This document shows positions 1-8,988 of a DNA stretch of 59,599 bases, one piece after another. A program made the position numbers and the translations under genes. This DNA is from an uncultured Acetatifactor sp. (GTDB lineage Bacteria; Bacillota; Clostridia; Lachnospirales; Lachnospiraceae). The stretch is taken from assembly GCA_910585615.1 (NCBI GenBank), contig CAJUFO010000022.1:1-59599 (forward strand). Direction: 5' to 3'. The notes under the pieces were generated by a model. That model searched no databases. It saw nothing but the letters and a program-made list of their open reading frames with translations, and had not been told where the DNA came from. Numbering within the stretch: position 1 is the first letter of the stretch; the number at the start of each line of letters is the position of its first letter.

Positions 1-869
1 TGCAGTTTCCGAATCTCTCAGCGAATTCTCCGCGCTCTCGGACGCAGCCGCCGACACCGACTTCGCCTCCTCCTCGGATTCCTTCAGACCCTCGCTCGCC
101 ACCGTGGACTCGCTCTTCGAATTCTCCGCACTGGCAGATGCCTCTGCAGACTCGCTCTCTACATTCTCGCTTTCAGCAGAAGCTTCCTCTTTTGCATTAG
201 ACATACTCACAGAAGCCTCTGTGCTTGCACTCTTAGACTGCTCTATTATCTCACTGCCTGATGTGCTTGCACTGTCGCTTGCCTCAGATATAGAAATGCT
301 CTGTGCCTCCGAAGCTGCCACAGACGCACTCTTGCTCTCCGATGCCGAAGCGTTCGCCTCATCGGACGCATTGCTGGCGTTCTCACTATTTTCCACCAGT
401 TCCTGGGAAGCCTTCTCAGAAGCCGCTGTCGAAGCCGCCACGGACTCCTCCGCAGACTTGGACATGCTGGCAGAAGCGTCTACCACTGACTGGCTGGCAG
501 ACCTGGATGCCTCAGCCTCATCGGCGGATATGGACGCGGAAAGCTCCACAGATGCCTGGGCGGATTCCGATAAGCTGACGGACGCAGACGCTGCGGAAAC
601 GCTGTCGGCTATCAGCTGGTCGGACGCGCTGGCGGATGCCTCCGTGGACAAAGCCGTGGACTCTGCCGCGGACACCGACATGGAGTCCAGCATGGACGTC
701 TCATCCTCTTCTGCCTCATCCTCCAGGGGCAGCACTATCTCCTCACCTTCCGAAAACTCGTTCTCAGCAGCATACACTACATTGGCCTCTGTCATGACAG
801 AGGCCCCGCCGATTGCCGTACCAGCCACGAGAACCCCTTCAATACACTATTGACTCTCTTTTTGTGCAT
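1..869 (-). pseudogene. Ser/Ala-rich surface protein, 5' part, frameshifted in signal peptide, truncated by window edge
   Basis: Reading leftwards from an ATG at 869, with GGAG seven bases upstream, the protein begins MHKKRVNSVLKG, a lysine-rich signal-peptide start. The hydrophobic core that should follow (VLVAGTAIGGASVM, then a plausible cleavage near VVYAAE) lies in another frame. Adding one G to the GGGG run at 834-837 joins the two frames exactly. From 834 to base 1 that second frame is open and almost entirely Ser, Ala, Glu, with Thr, Val and Asp, like the serine-rich stalk of a secreted adhesin. The C terminus and any anchor lie outside the window. A start at the GTG at 828 would avoid a frameshift but gives a signal without basic residues. 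Family is not identified, and adhesin is inference from composition. Confidence 0.6.
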
Positions 870-1120
870 TTCTCCTCTCCTTCTTCGCACGAACCCTTAC
901 GCACTTTCCGGCCCCCACTGCTGTTGCTATGTACGATTCAAGCCAGCCAGACAAGCGCGGCGTCATGTCCCGGTCCTAAAACACCTGACGGCGCAGATTG
1001 GGGACACTTTTCCTATCTTTCATAACTATTGTAACAAGGAAGGTATCCCGCAAACTGCCTCATTTCATTTTGATTTTTATCTTTTTGATAATAGTGTTGA
1101 AAAGGAAAAGAAGGCCCGGG
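870..1120. other. Intergenic, presumed upstream region of the Ser-rich gene
   Basis: No gene is supported on either strand. The segment lies between the Ser-rich gene start and the terminator of the upstream regulator, so its promoter should be here. I see an AT-rich stretch around 1040-1110 but no convincing -35/-10 pair. Confidence 0.4.
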
Positions 1121-1161
1121 AAAAAAAGAAGCACATGGCCGCCCGGGCAGGCAGCCATATG
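1121..1161 (-). terminator. Rho-independent terminator of the BTAD regulator
   Basis: On the minus strand CATATGGC (1161-1154) pairs with GCCATGTG (1139-1132), with an inner GCC/GGC pair and a short loop, followed by CTTCTTTTTTT. It lies about 80 bases after the BTAD gene stop and before the Ser-rich gene. Confidence 0.7.
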
Positions 1162-1179
1162 CACAAAAAAATCCTCTGA

Positions 1180-1226
1180 TCGGAACGCCTTGGCAGGCTC
1201 AATGAAACATCCCTTCTGTCGCCTCA
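1180..1226 (-). repeat. Tail of duplicated module, copy A
   Basis: About 45 bases closely resemble 16887-16935. The shared core on the plus strand reads CCTTGGCA-GCTC-ATGAA-CATCCC. Here it follows the BTAD regulator; at the other locus it follows a collapsed remnant of the same gene start. It therefore marks the 3' border of a duplicated TIM-GNAT-BTAD segment. Confidence 0.6.
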
Positions 1227-1240
1227 GCTCTATACAGCCT

Positions 1241-2492
1241 TTAGAGCACCGCCTCTTTCAGCTCCTGGGTCATATCCGCGTAATACCACAGCTCCCCCTT
1301 GCCGGAGTTCCTGGTATATGCGGCCTCGATCCGCTGAAAGATGGCTCCGCAGTCCTCTATCCCTGTCTTCACCAGCATCAGGATGAAATGCCTGTTCCCA
1401 TATCTGGTATACGCGTCTCCTGTGCGCAGGGACTCTCCCAGGACTTTCTTCAGCAGGAGCATCTGGCCTGAAAGGTCCATCTGTTTCTGCATCTCTTTTC
1501 GCTCCCTCTGGCTCAGGGTCAGGAACATCAGCACCGCGCTGAACCGATTCCTGGCCTTGGCCCGGGCCACCATGCGGCAATAGTCCACAAAGCTGGGATA
1601 AGCGCAATAGTAGGCGCCTTTTATCTCCTCGCCGAATATGGCTTTCTTGATGTCGTTCTTCTTGCCCAGGAAGACCTTGTCCATATCCTTCCATCTATTG
1701 CCGTCTCCGGTATTCCTGCGATGGTTCTCGTCCATCAGCTCTATGCCCTCGAAGCATTTCTGCATCTCCTCTGTAGGCGGGCTTCCCATCTCCCGGGCAT
1801 ACAGTTCCATGGTGTCGTTGTAAATCTCTATAGCCTCCTCATAGCGGTACATCTCCAGGTTGCACTGTATCAACCGCACCTGCCAGTTCTCAAAGGGATA
1901 GATTGCGGCGGCTCTGGAATAGAGCAGAATCCGCTTCTTGTAGTCCTTGTTCTTCTGGAATTCCAGTTCCAGCTCCTGAACCGTCCCCATATACAGTTCC
2001 TTATAATATCTGCTCTTGTGGAAGAACCACATATCGGACAGACTTCCCGGCAAAAGCTCCCCGCAGTACATCTCGTTGGCCCTGCCCAACATCTCTATAC
2101 GTTTTACCCCCCGAGCTTCTCGCAAGCTTCACAGTCTCCTCAAACCGCTGCGTATCCAGTTCCAGCGGAATCCTGCTCCTGAAGAAGCATGTGCCCTCCT
2201 CGATTTCCACATATTCATCCTCCGGAAGGCCGCAGGAAACCAACTGCCCTTTCAGGCGGTATATCAGATTGTTCAGGTTCTTGTTGCGGTTCGCCGCGTC
2301 CCCCTTTTCGTTCCACCCGTAAAGGCAGTCTATCAGCTCGTTTTTAGCTATGCCGCTGTGCAGAGACAAAAGGAGCATCTGGAGGAGCCGGACAGACTTC
2401 GAGCTCCCCGCCTTGTTCAGCGTCACCGGATTTCCCCCATAGTACATGGCAAATCCTCCGAACATCTGTATCCGCAGTACGTTTTCTGACAT
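1241..2492 (-). pseudogene. BTAD-domain transcriptional regulator (SARP/AfsR-like), frameshifted
   Basis: The start at 2492 has AAAGGGGG upstream. The first ~125 residues (MSENVLRIQMFGGF..., then a winged-helix-like segment and RFEETVKLAR) match the OmpR-type DNA-binding plus bacterial transcriptional activator layout. The rest (IEMLGRANEMYCGELLPGS...) is in another frame. The break is at the GGGGGG run at 2107-2112: with five Gs the two parts join as KLARSSGVKRIEML. Residues ~125-250 are the helical BTAD repeat region. The last ~100 residues (GDAYTRYGNRHFILML and around) resemble a degenerate GGDEF fold, which is a tentative reading. It would act as a cytoplasmic regulator, target unknown. 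It follows the sugar operon and may be read through from it. Confidence 0.7.
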
Positions 2493-2518
2493 TTCTTTCC
2501 CCCTTTATTTCTATGACC

Positions 2519-2612
2519 CTATATCATAAATTCATAAATGCATTTCCGCGTCTCCCCGTCCCGGCGCATGTCGTTGTCCTCCGGGAGATTCACGATTTCC
2601 CGCAGAATCATC
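2519..2612 (-). pseudogene. Remnant of GNAT acetyltransferase C terminus
   Basis: About 93 bases encode LREIVNLPEDNDMRRDGE... ending CIYEFMI and a stop. This matches nearly residue for residue the C terminus of the intact tandem GNAT gene at 16977-17915 (LREIADLPEDNDMRRDGE...). Similarity continues through the spacer into the start of the BTAD gene, and the same stretch is found at 16935-16976. The rest of the acetyltransferase is missing here. Confidence 0.75.
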
Positions 2613-2667
2613 CTTTCTCCTGTCCTTTCCCGTCCTGCGCCTTGATAGGCGGATGTGTCCTGTAGTC

Positions 2668-3588
2668 CTATGCGTCCGCTCTTCCCTTTTTATAAAGCGC
2701 ATCCAGGCGGCATCCGGCCTCATAGGCTCTCCGCAGATATTTTGCCTGATCCGGCTCGTGGGTGGAAAGCTCCAGCAAAAGCGGCCCCTCATACGCCGAC
2801 TTCGCTATTGTTCCCATCACTTTTTCCCACTGGATGCTGCCGTCCCCGGGAATCCAATGGGAGTCCATAGCCCCGTTGTTGTCGTGGATATGTACCGCGT
2901 ACAGGCGGTCGCCATACCGACCTATCACCTCAGGTGCCTGCTCCCGCCAGACCATGTTGGCATGGCCGGTGTCGTAGCACAGCCCCAGGAATTCCTTGGG
3001 GTATCTGGCGAACAGCCTGTCCCATGCCTCCAGCATGTATTCGCCGGGCATGTCGAACAGGTTCTCTGTGCAGATCCGCACCTTTTTGTCCAGGCAGTAG
3101 GGCATCAGCTCGTCCAGGGATCTGTAGACGCAGGCATAGAAGTCCTCTTTGGCTTCCGGCTGCCGCTGGATGGTGAGGTAGGGGACATACAGATGGAGCA
3201 CGATCTCCGAAGCGCCCAGGGCCGCCGCCAAGTCCACGCGGTTTTTGATCAGGTCCACGCCGGCTTTGCGGTTGCACTCCCAGTCGGAGGTGTAGTCCTT
3301 CCGGTAATGGCCCTCCCTGACATTCACGTCCTTAGCCGAGCCCTTTGTGGAATGGAGGGCCTTGGATTTTAGGCCATATTCGTCCATCCACTCCCTGATC
3401 TGCTGCATCTCGTAGGACGAATACATGTATTCCCTGTCCCACTCATGGCACCAGTGGATATGGGTGAAGCCTGCCAGGGCTATCTGCTCCAGGGTTGCCT
3501 TAATCTGTTCCAGCCGGGTGCTCTCCCCAGCGAAATCCGTGTTCACTGCCAGCTTCAGTCCGGCGTCTTCTGTCCTGTTATTCTCCAT
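2668..3588 (-). CDS. Sugar phosphate isomerase/epimerase-like TIM-barrel protein
   Basis: This 306-residue cytoplasmic protein belongs to the xylose isomerase-like TIM barrel superfamily (IolE/IolI/UxaE type). The expected metal-site positions are visible: Glu in TENLFDMPG (about 175), Asp/His in CYDTGHANM, His/Asp in VHIHDN, and Glu in LLLELSTH near the end. The substrate cannot be told; it is probably an intermediate of the oligosaccharide imported by the upstream transporter. The ATG at 3588 is preferred. An in-frame TTG at 3618 would add ten residues, and the Shine-Dalgarno-like AGGAAGG lies between them, 12 bases from the ATG. It is the last intact gene of the sugar operon, 106 bases after the large unknown protein. 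A deletion remnant of a paralogue lies at 17934-18056. Confidence 0.8.
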   Translation of the reverse strand: MENNRTEDAGLKLAVNTDFAGESTRLEQIKATLEQIALAGFTHIHWCHEWDREYMYSSYEMQQIREWMDEYGLKSKALHSTKGSAKDVNVREGHYRKDYTSDWECNRKAGVDLIKNRVDLAAALGASEIVLHLYVPYLTIQRQPEAKEDFYACVYRSLDELMPYCLDKKVRICTENLFDMPGEYMLEAWDRLFARYPKEFLGLCYDTGHANMVWREQAPEVIGRYGDRLYAVHIHDNNGAMDSHWIPGDGSIQWEKVMGTIAKSAYEGPLLLELSTHEPDQAKYLRRAYEAGCRLDALYKKGRADA

Positions 3589-3694
3589 CTTTGCACCAGT
3601 CCTTCCTGTGGGCTGCAATGCCCAGTTTTTCCGGCATCAGAAAAGGCTTTCCGCCTGCCGCATGGGTACATTATAATCTATATTGGGCGTGGGT

Positions 3695-6600
3695 TCAACA
3701 TAAATTAGAGGAAAGCTCCAGAAACACAGATTCATGAGGCTTCACAGAGAATCTGATTTCTTGGACTATGCCCTCCTTTCTGCCCACAAACAGCGGCTTT
3801 TCACTCTCCACATCCGCCACATCCCCTATGTATAGCCTTACAGAAGCTTCTCTCTGCGTCCGCTCCTGATTGTCATAAGGGGCATAATCTATGGCCAATA
3901 CCTCTACTCTCCCATCCTCAGTCTCATACAGCGTGATGCCCACACCCTTTCCCAATGCCAGCGGTCTTGACAGCCTACGGATTTCATCCTGCAGGGCCTG
4001 TCGAATCAGCCTTCCCACCACAAGGGAGGCATTGACAAAATCTATGGGTTCAATCGCCCTGCTTCCCAAACTGACTACATCCGTATTGATTAACATCGTG
4101 CGCCCTGTCTGCAGAATCCCCGGTGCTCCTCCATCCACAGTCATGATAGTCTCTGCTCCATCCGGCACATACCGAAACCTTGCATGGCATCCATAGACAG
4201 CTTCGCTTCTTCCATTGTAATGTACCTCATGAATCTCCAGTTCCTGACGTTCCTCCTTTACGCCGAACAAATCCTCCAGCCCGTCCACATCCGATACCGC
4301 AATCAGATTCACGCCCTTTTCATAAAGCCGACGAATCTGTGCTTTGTGCTCCATGGACACATCCTTCATAGAGGGCAGCACCAGCAAATCGCAATTCCCG
4401 GAATCCAGCAGTTCCAGGGCATCGGACTTCAGCGCGAATCCATTGGGCACGCCCGCCTCCCGGCTACATTCATGGATCAGCGCGCTCCCCATCTCGCTGT
4501 AATTGCTGATGGTATACTTCCGCTTTCCCTCCCAACAGCTTACTGCATCGAACATGGTATCGGACTCGCTGTATTCCGCAAGAAAGGCAAGGGAACGCAT
4601 CGGCCTTGCCGGTCTGCTCTTTATGACATGTCCCCAGTCCAGAACCAGCCGATCCATAAACTCCGAAGTATAGTCGTGTCTGTGGAAGCCGTAGGTGTCC
4701 CAGTAGCGGAAACCGTTCTTGGTGAGACGGGGCGTATTGTATACATATTCAAACGCATGGGTGGAATTCTGATAGGCCTCCAGTTTATATCCACCCATAG
4801 GCGCATGGGCGAATTTCACCGCCCCATCAATACATCCTCCTTCACTTCCCCTATACTGTTCCGGATATATCACCAGCCCAGGCACATCCAGCAGAACATT
4901 CATCACAAAGAAGGGACCCCGGTACGTCTGATAGGCACAGGAATAAGGATAATCCTCAAAAATGGCAAATCCTGTATAAATAATATCCGACAGCCTTTCG
5001 TCACAGGGCAGTCCCCAGGCTGGCAGCGTGTGCCCTGACAATGTCGGCGCGCAGTACTGGGACAACGGTCCGTACATAGAACGGCGCACCCCCGGGTTTT
5101 GCCTGCACAGCTCTCTATTCTGCTGCTCGAAAAGCTCCAGTACGCGGCTGTTCACCAAATTCATCCAGGGTTCCCGATAATGCTCCATGAAGCATTCGAA
5201 TGCTTCCCGGGACATTTCGCCCTTCTCAGGCTCATAGCCTGTCACCTGTGAAGCATCCGGATTCTGTTCAAAGAACTCTGCCAGCAGCCCTTTCTGGAAA
5301 GGATTCCCCATGCGGGATTCCTGCCAGTGGTCCGCCCGGAAGGGGAAGATGGAGATGGCCCCCAGCCAATCGTCCACGCCGCTTTCCATTCCATAGAACA
5401 GATAGTCCGCATGCCGCAGCACGTCCTGATGGCGCTCGCTCCGGTAATCATTGCAGGTTCTGGGCCCTAGCCAGGCGAACCATTCCCGCTTAAACAGCCT
5501 GACCACTTCCCATGTCCTTCTGCGTTCCGCCTCAATGGGCGTATCCGTCACACAGGTAATGTAATGCTCCACGTCACAGGAATCGACAGGATTCCACGGG
5601 TCAAAGCTGTTCCTCTCCAACCACTTCTGTTCGTTAGGCATGGAAAACAAAAAAGGAAGCCCGCTGGCCAGAGCCGGATTCATATTGGAGGCCTGGTCGA
5701 ATACCTCGAATGCATGTACGCACCGTTGATATACTTTATCTCCATATATGATTTCAAAAATAACCTTATATACCCCAACGGGCATAGGACAGAATGCCAC
5801 CTGGGCCATTAATCGGGAATAGCCATATCTCCATGGGCTGCCGTATGTCTCTGGACGGCATTGCGCCAGAATTTTCCGCTCGAACACGTCCGTGACCTTC
5901 GCGTACACTTCAAAATAATCCAGCGTCTTACAGGTACAAAATTCCATGGTAAAGCAGACATCTTCAGATACATCAAAATAGTGGTTGTTTTGAAAATGGT
6001 GTACTACGTCCTCCCGTCTGTGGCAGTCCTCTGGAATCATAGAGACTGCCAGTTTGTCACAGGGCGAGCGCAGGACAAAAGAATCCCTGCCGTCCAGGGG
6101 CGCCCCCTCATAAACCAGTCCGCCATCGCCGCGAAACCGGAACTCCCTGCCACCGCTCTGGCATTGATACCCGCTGCACCTGAGATTCCCATACCCGAAG
6201 ATTATTTCAGCCTGATTGTCGATTGCCTGTACGTCCATTCTGTAGCATACCTGTAAAGGCAGGCTGACATCTCCGAAAAACAGCTTCTGGCATTCCCAGA
6301 AAATGTTGGGATCCACAAAGCAGTTGGATCCCTCTGCAATATTGCAGATATAGTCTTTACCGAAATTCCGCATTCCTATGTACGGTGTGTCCATCCAGTC
6401 CACTTCCGCCACATACTGGCCCCTGCGATCCTGCCGGTTCACCACCCTGGACTTGGTCCCCCCGTCCAGCGTACAGTGCAGATAGAATTCCTTCTCCACC
6501 TCCTCCATCTGCCAGAAGACGGTATAGGGGATATCGCCGCCATTGGTCAGTGGAATCTCTACCTTTGTCCTCGGAATGACCATATGGGAACGGAATTCCT

Positions 6601-7159
6601 CATTGGTCTCAAAGGCAATCTGTCTTATGATCAACTCTCCGATGAAATTCCTTCTCTCCAGCGCCAGTCTCCCCCGCAGACAGTCGCAAGGGAACACTGC
6701 TTCCCTGCCATCTACACAGCAGACTGCCCTGTCCTCTCCCACCTCCAGCCGAACCGGCATGAACGCCCCCTCCTTCAGCCGGTAGTCCGGAAAGTCCTGC
6801 ACGGCCTCGGTCTCGATGCGGCTTCCCTCCACCGAGGCCAAAGCCAGCTCCAGCCCGCCGCCTGTCAGATACCTGACACGGATTCCAAGCCCCCTCCGCG
6901 TCCTTTCGTCATACTGAAAATAAATCAGAAACTCCGGGGCGTACTCCTGTGGGAAAGTGACCTTGCATTCCATGAAAAACGCGCCTGTGTGAAATGCAGG
7001 TGTGTTCAGGATATGCCGGTTGCCCACGGACTTCAGCGAAAATCCCTCCTCCGTGACTCCTGCATGAAGGTTGTCCTTCTCCGTGTAGCGCTCCACCCTG
7101 AAAGTATAGGGCTGCCTGTTTTTGTCATATGCCGTAAAACTATCCTTTAATTGGAACAT
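3695..7159 (-). CDS. Large uncharacterised protein of a sugar-utilisation operon
   Basis: A single open frame of 1154 residues with no signal peptide or membrane segment, so cytoplasmic. I do not recognise the family with certainty. The first ~200 residues look like a beta-sandwich (alternating beta segments with NTPAFHTGAFFMECKV and FLIYFQYDERTRRGLG). The middle is rich in Trp, Tyr, Asp and Glu (RTWEVVRLFKREWFAWLGP, RYWDTYGFHRHDYTSEFM), as in carbohydrate-active enzymes. Residues ~890-1060 (LLVLPSMKDVSMEHKAQI..., EKGVNLIAVSD) resemble the glutamine-amidotransferase-like trimerisation domain of GH42-type beta-galactosidases. The last ~80 residues look like a beta-sandwich cap. A glycosidase acting on the imported oligosaccharide is a reasonable guess from context. 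No catalytic pair can be assigned by eye. Confidence 0.6.
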   Translation of the reverse strand: MFQLKDSFTAYDKNRQPYTFRVERYTEKDNLHAGVTEEGFSLKSVGNRHILNTPAFHTGAFFMECKVTFPQEYAPEFLIYFQYDERTRRGLGIRVRYLTGGGLELALASVEGSRIETEAVQDFPDYRLKEGAFMPVRLEVGEDRAVCCVDGREAVFPCDCLRGRLALERRNFIGELIIRQIAFETNEEFRSHMVIPRTKVEIPLTNGGDIPYTVFWQMEEVEKEFYLHCTLDGGTKSRVVNRQDRRGQYVAEVDWMDTPYIGMRNFGKDYICNIAEGSNCFVDPNIFWECQKLFFGDVSLPLQVCYRMDVQAIDNQAEIIFGYGNLRCSGYQCQSGGREFRFRGDGGLVYEGAPLDGRDSFVLRSPCDKLAVSMIPEDCHRREDVVHHFQNNHYFDVSEDVCFTMEFCTCKTLDYFEVYAKVTDVFERKILAQCRPETYGSPWRYGYSRLMAQVAFCPMPVGVYKVIFEIIYGDKVYQRCVHAFEVFDQASNMNPALASGLPFLFSMPNEQKWLERNSFDPWNPVDSCDVEHYITCVTDTPIEAERRRTWEVVRLFKREWFAWLGPRTCNDYRSERHQDVLRHADYLFYGMESGVDDWLGAISIFPFRADHWQESRMGNPFQKGLLAEFFEQNPDASQVTGYEPEKGEMSREAFECFMEHYREPWMNLVNSRVLELFEQQNRELCRQNPGVRRSMYGPLSQYCAPTLSGHTLPAWGLPCDERLSDIIYTGFAIFEDYPYSCAYQTYRGPFFVMNVLLDVPGLVIYPEQYRGSEGGCIDGAVKFAHAPMGGYKLEAYQNSTHAFEYVYNTPRLTKNGFRYWDTYGFHRHDYTSEFMDRLVLDWGHVIKSRPARPMRSLAFLAEYSESDTMFDAVSCWEGKRKYTISNYSEMGSALIHECSREAGVPNGFALKSDALELLDSGNCDLLVLPSMKDVSMEHKAQIRRLYEKGVNLIAVSDVDGLEDLFGVKEERQELEIHEVHYNGRSEAVYGCHARFRYVPDGAETIMTVDGGAPGILQTGRTMLINTDVVSLGSRAIEPIDFVNASLVVGRLIRQALQDEIRRLSRPLALGKGVGITLYETEDGRVEVLAIDYAPYDNQERTQREASVRLYIGDVADVESEKPLFVGRKEGIVQEIRFSVKPHESVFLELSSNLC

Positions 7160-7200
7160 AGAAACCCTCCTGTCCTATGCAACCCCACCCGCATCTTTTG

Positions 7201-8988
7201 TCAATGGGGAATATTCAGCTTCAGCGTCTGTCCCAGCACCAGCGAGATGCATGCCCCCGAATCCGGCGCATTGGATGCTATCTCCACACGGCTCTTCCCG
7301 CCGAATGCCAGCTTCAGGCGCTGATGTACATTCCGAAGGCCGATATGGGAATTGTCCCCGCCCTCTTCCAGGGAATCGGTAAGGGCAGCCGCCTGTTCTC
7401 TGGTCAGTCCCCTTCCATTATCGCAAAAGCGGACATGAATCATGCCGTCCGCCGCATCCAGATATCCGCGGATATCGATATAATCCCTTCCGTCCCCCCG
7501 CATCCCATGGGCAAAGTAATTCTCCGCAATGGGCTGGAAAATCTGTTTCGGAAGGACACAGTCCAGAATCTCCACATCAAAGTCAATGGAATATTCAAAC
7601 GAGTATCGGAAACGGATGGAAGCGAAATCGATATAGCTGCGCAGCGCGTCCATCTCCTTCTGGACGGTGACGATGCTTTCCCCGCGAATCTGATATTCGA
7701 AGATCCGCGACAGGAGCAGAACCATCTCCGCCTCGTCCCCCCCAGTGTCCAGCATCTCCCGGATGGCTTCCAGGGAATTGTAGAGGAAGTGGGGATTCAC
7801 GCTGGCCTGAAGGGCTTCGTATTCCGCGTTCTGCTGCAGGAGCTGATAGACATAATTTTTATTAATCATGTCCTCCAGTTCATCGCACATCTTGTTGAAC
7901 CGGACGGCAATCCGGAAGAATTCGTCCTCATGCCTGCCCAGGGGAAGCCGATAGCCCAGATTGTTCTTCCCTATCTGCCTCATGCCCCATTCCAGCTCCT
8001 GAAACTTCCTGTTCGCCAGGCGGTTGACCGAGATAAGGGCGACGGAAACCACCACCGTGATGCCCAGGGCAAACAAGGCCACCAGCCTGGTGGTTCCGTT
8101 AAGCTGCACCAGGACGCTCTGGGGAATCAGATAATAAGCGATCGCTCCGCCTCTGGACAGTCTTCTCACGCCTTTCTGATAAGAGGCGGAAGCATGAAAG
8201 GACCTGTCCCCTTCCCTGAGGATTTCTCTGGCGTCTTTGCTAAAGACCTCCTGATTGATCTCATATTCTCCAAAGTTGTCATAGAGTACCATGCCTTCAG
8301 CTGACGCGATGCAGAAACGCGCGCTGGCCTCCGTACCGTATTTTTGAAGTATCTGGTCGAAGATATCTAAGTCGTACAGCACCGTAATTTGGTAGTCGTA
8401 TGCCTTTCCCGTCCCCATGACAGACTGGACTCCCGACTGGATTCCATAGATTTCCATACCCTTCTCTCCCGCCTTGTCCAGCTGTGCCTGCAGCGTCATC
8501 CCGCCGATCAGCACACGCTGGAACCGCTCCTGCCCGTCCTCCTCTCCCAGCCCGAAAGAGACCTCCCGCAGTTCCTGAGCATCATCCATATAGAGGAACC
8601 TGGCATCGTCCAGAAAGCGCCGGAAATACAACCCTTTGATCCGTCTGTCCTGCTTGCATATATCGGCAAGGATGCGCCTGAAGTTCCTCCTCACCGTATA
8701 ACGGTCGTACCCAACATCCTCCGCCCTGCAGAATGCATATAAATCCGCTTCGTTGTAGCTGTCCGTCAGGGGCACGAACGCCTTATAATAATCGTTCCAT
8801 ATATCAATAAATTCCTTCTCCAGCTCCTGCAGAGCGGCACCGTGTTCCCGCAGGACGCTATCGGCCCTGGCGGACTGCAGGTAAGTCAGCGCAGCCAGTG
8901 CCGTGGCGAGCGTCAAGAACACCACTGACAGCAGGCTGACCAGTGTCAGCTTTGCATAATAATATCGCAGAAACTTTACCTTCCTCAT
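7201..8988 (-). CDS. YesM-type sensor histidine kinase
   Basis: Membrane histidine kinase paired with the AraC-type regulator just upstream. It has one N-terminal membrane segment (VSLLSVVFLTLATALAALTYL), an extracytoplasmic region of ~250 residues, a second membrane segment (TTRLVALFALGITVVVSVAL) and a HAMP region with GMRQIGKNNLGYRLPLG. The His_kinase core is NPHFLYNSLEAIREML, with the phospho-acceptor His in NPHFLYN, followed by an HATPase with PIAENYFAHGMR (N box) and RFCDNGRGLTREQA (G1). The ATG at 8988 overlaps the regulator stop as ATGA, with GAGGAG eight bases upstream, so I prefer it to the ATG at 9009. Such kinases sense sugars or binding proteins outside the cell; the ligand here is unknown. 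Confidence 0.9.
   Translation of the reverse strand: MRKVKFLRYYYAKLTLVSLLSVVFLTLATALAALTYLQSARADSVLREHGAALQELEKEFIDIWNDYYKAFVPLTDSYNEADLYAFCRAEDVGYDRYTVRRNFRRILADICKQDRRIKGLYFRRFLDDARFLYMDDAQELREVSFGLGEEDGQERFQRVLIGGMTLQAQLDKAGEKGMEIYGIQSGVQSVMGTGKAYDYQITVLYDLDIFDQILQKYGTEASARFCIASAEGMVLYDNFGEYEINQEVFSKDAREILREGDRSFHASASYQKGVRRLSRGGAIAYYLIPQSVLVQLNGTTRLVALFALGITVVVSVALISVNRLANRKFQELEWGMRQIGKNNLGYRLPLGRHEDEFFRIAVRFNKMCDELEDMINKNYVYQLLQQNAEYEALQASVNPHFLYNSLEAIREMLDTGGDEAEMVLLLSRIFEYQIRGESIVTVQKEMDALRSYIDFASIRFRYSFEYSIDFDVEILDCVLPKQIFQPIAENYFAHGMRGDGRDYIDIRGYLDAADGMIHVRFCDNGRGLTREQAAALTDSLEEGGDNSHIGLRNVHQRLKLAFGGKSRVEIASNAPDSGACISLVLGQTLKLNIPH

Noticed and set aside
104..853. Plus-strand Ser/Ala/Asp-rich frame of 249 residues
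   Set aside because: It is the shadow of the repetitive minus-strand Ser-rich gene, which has a ribosome site and signal peptide; the plus frame has neither.
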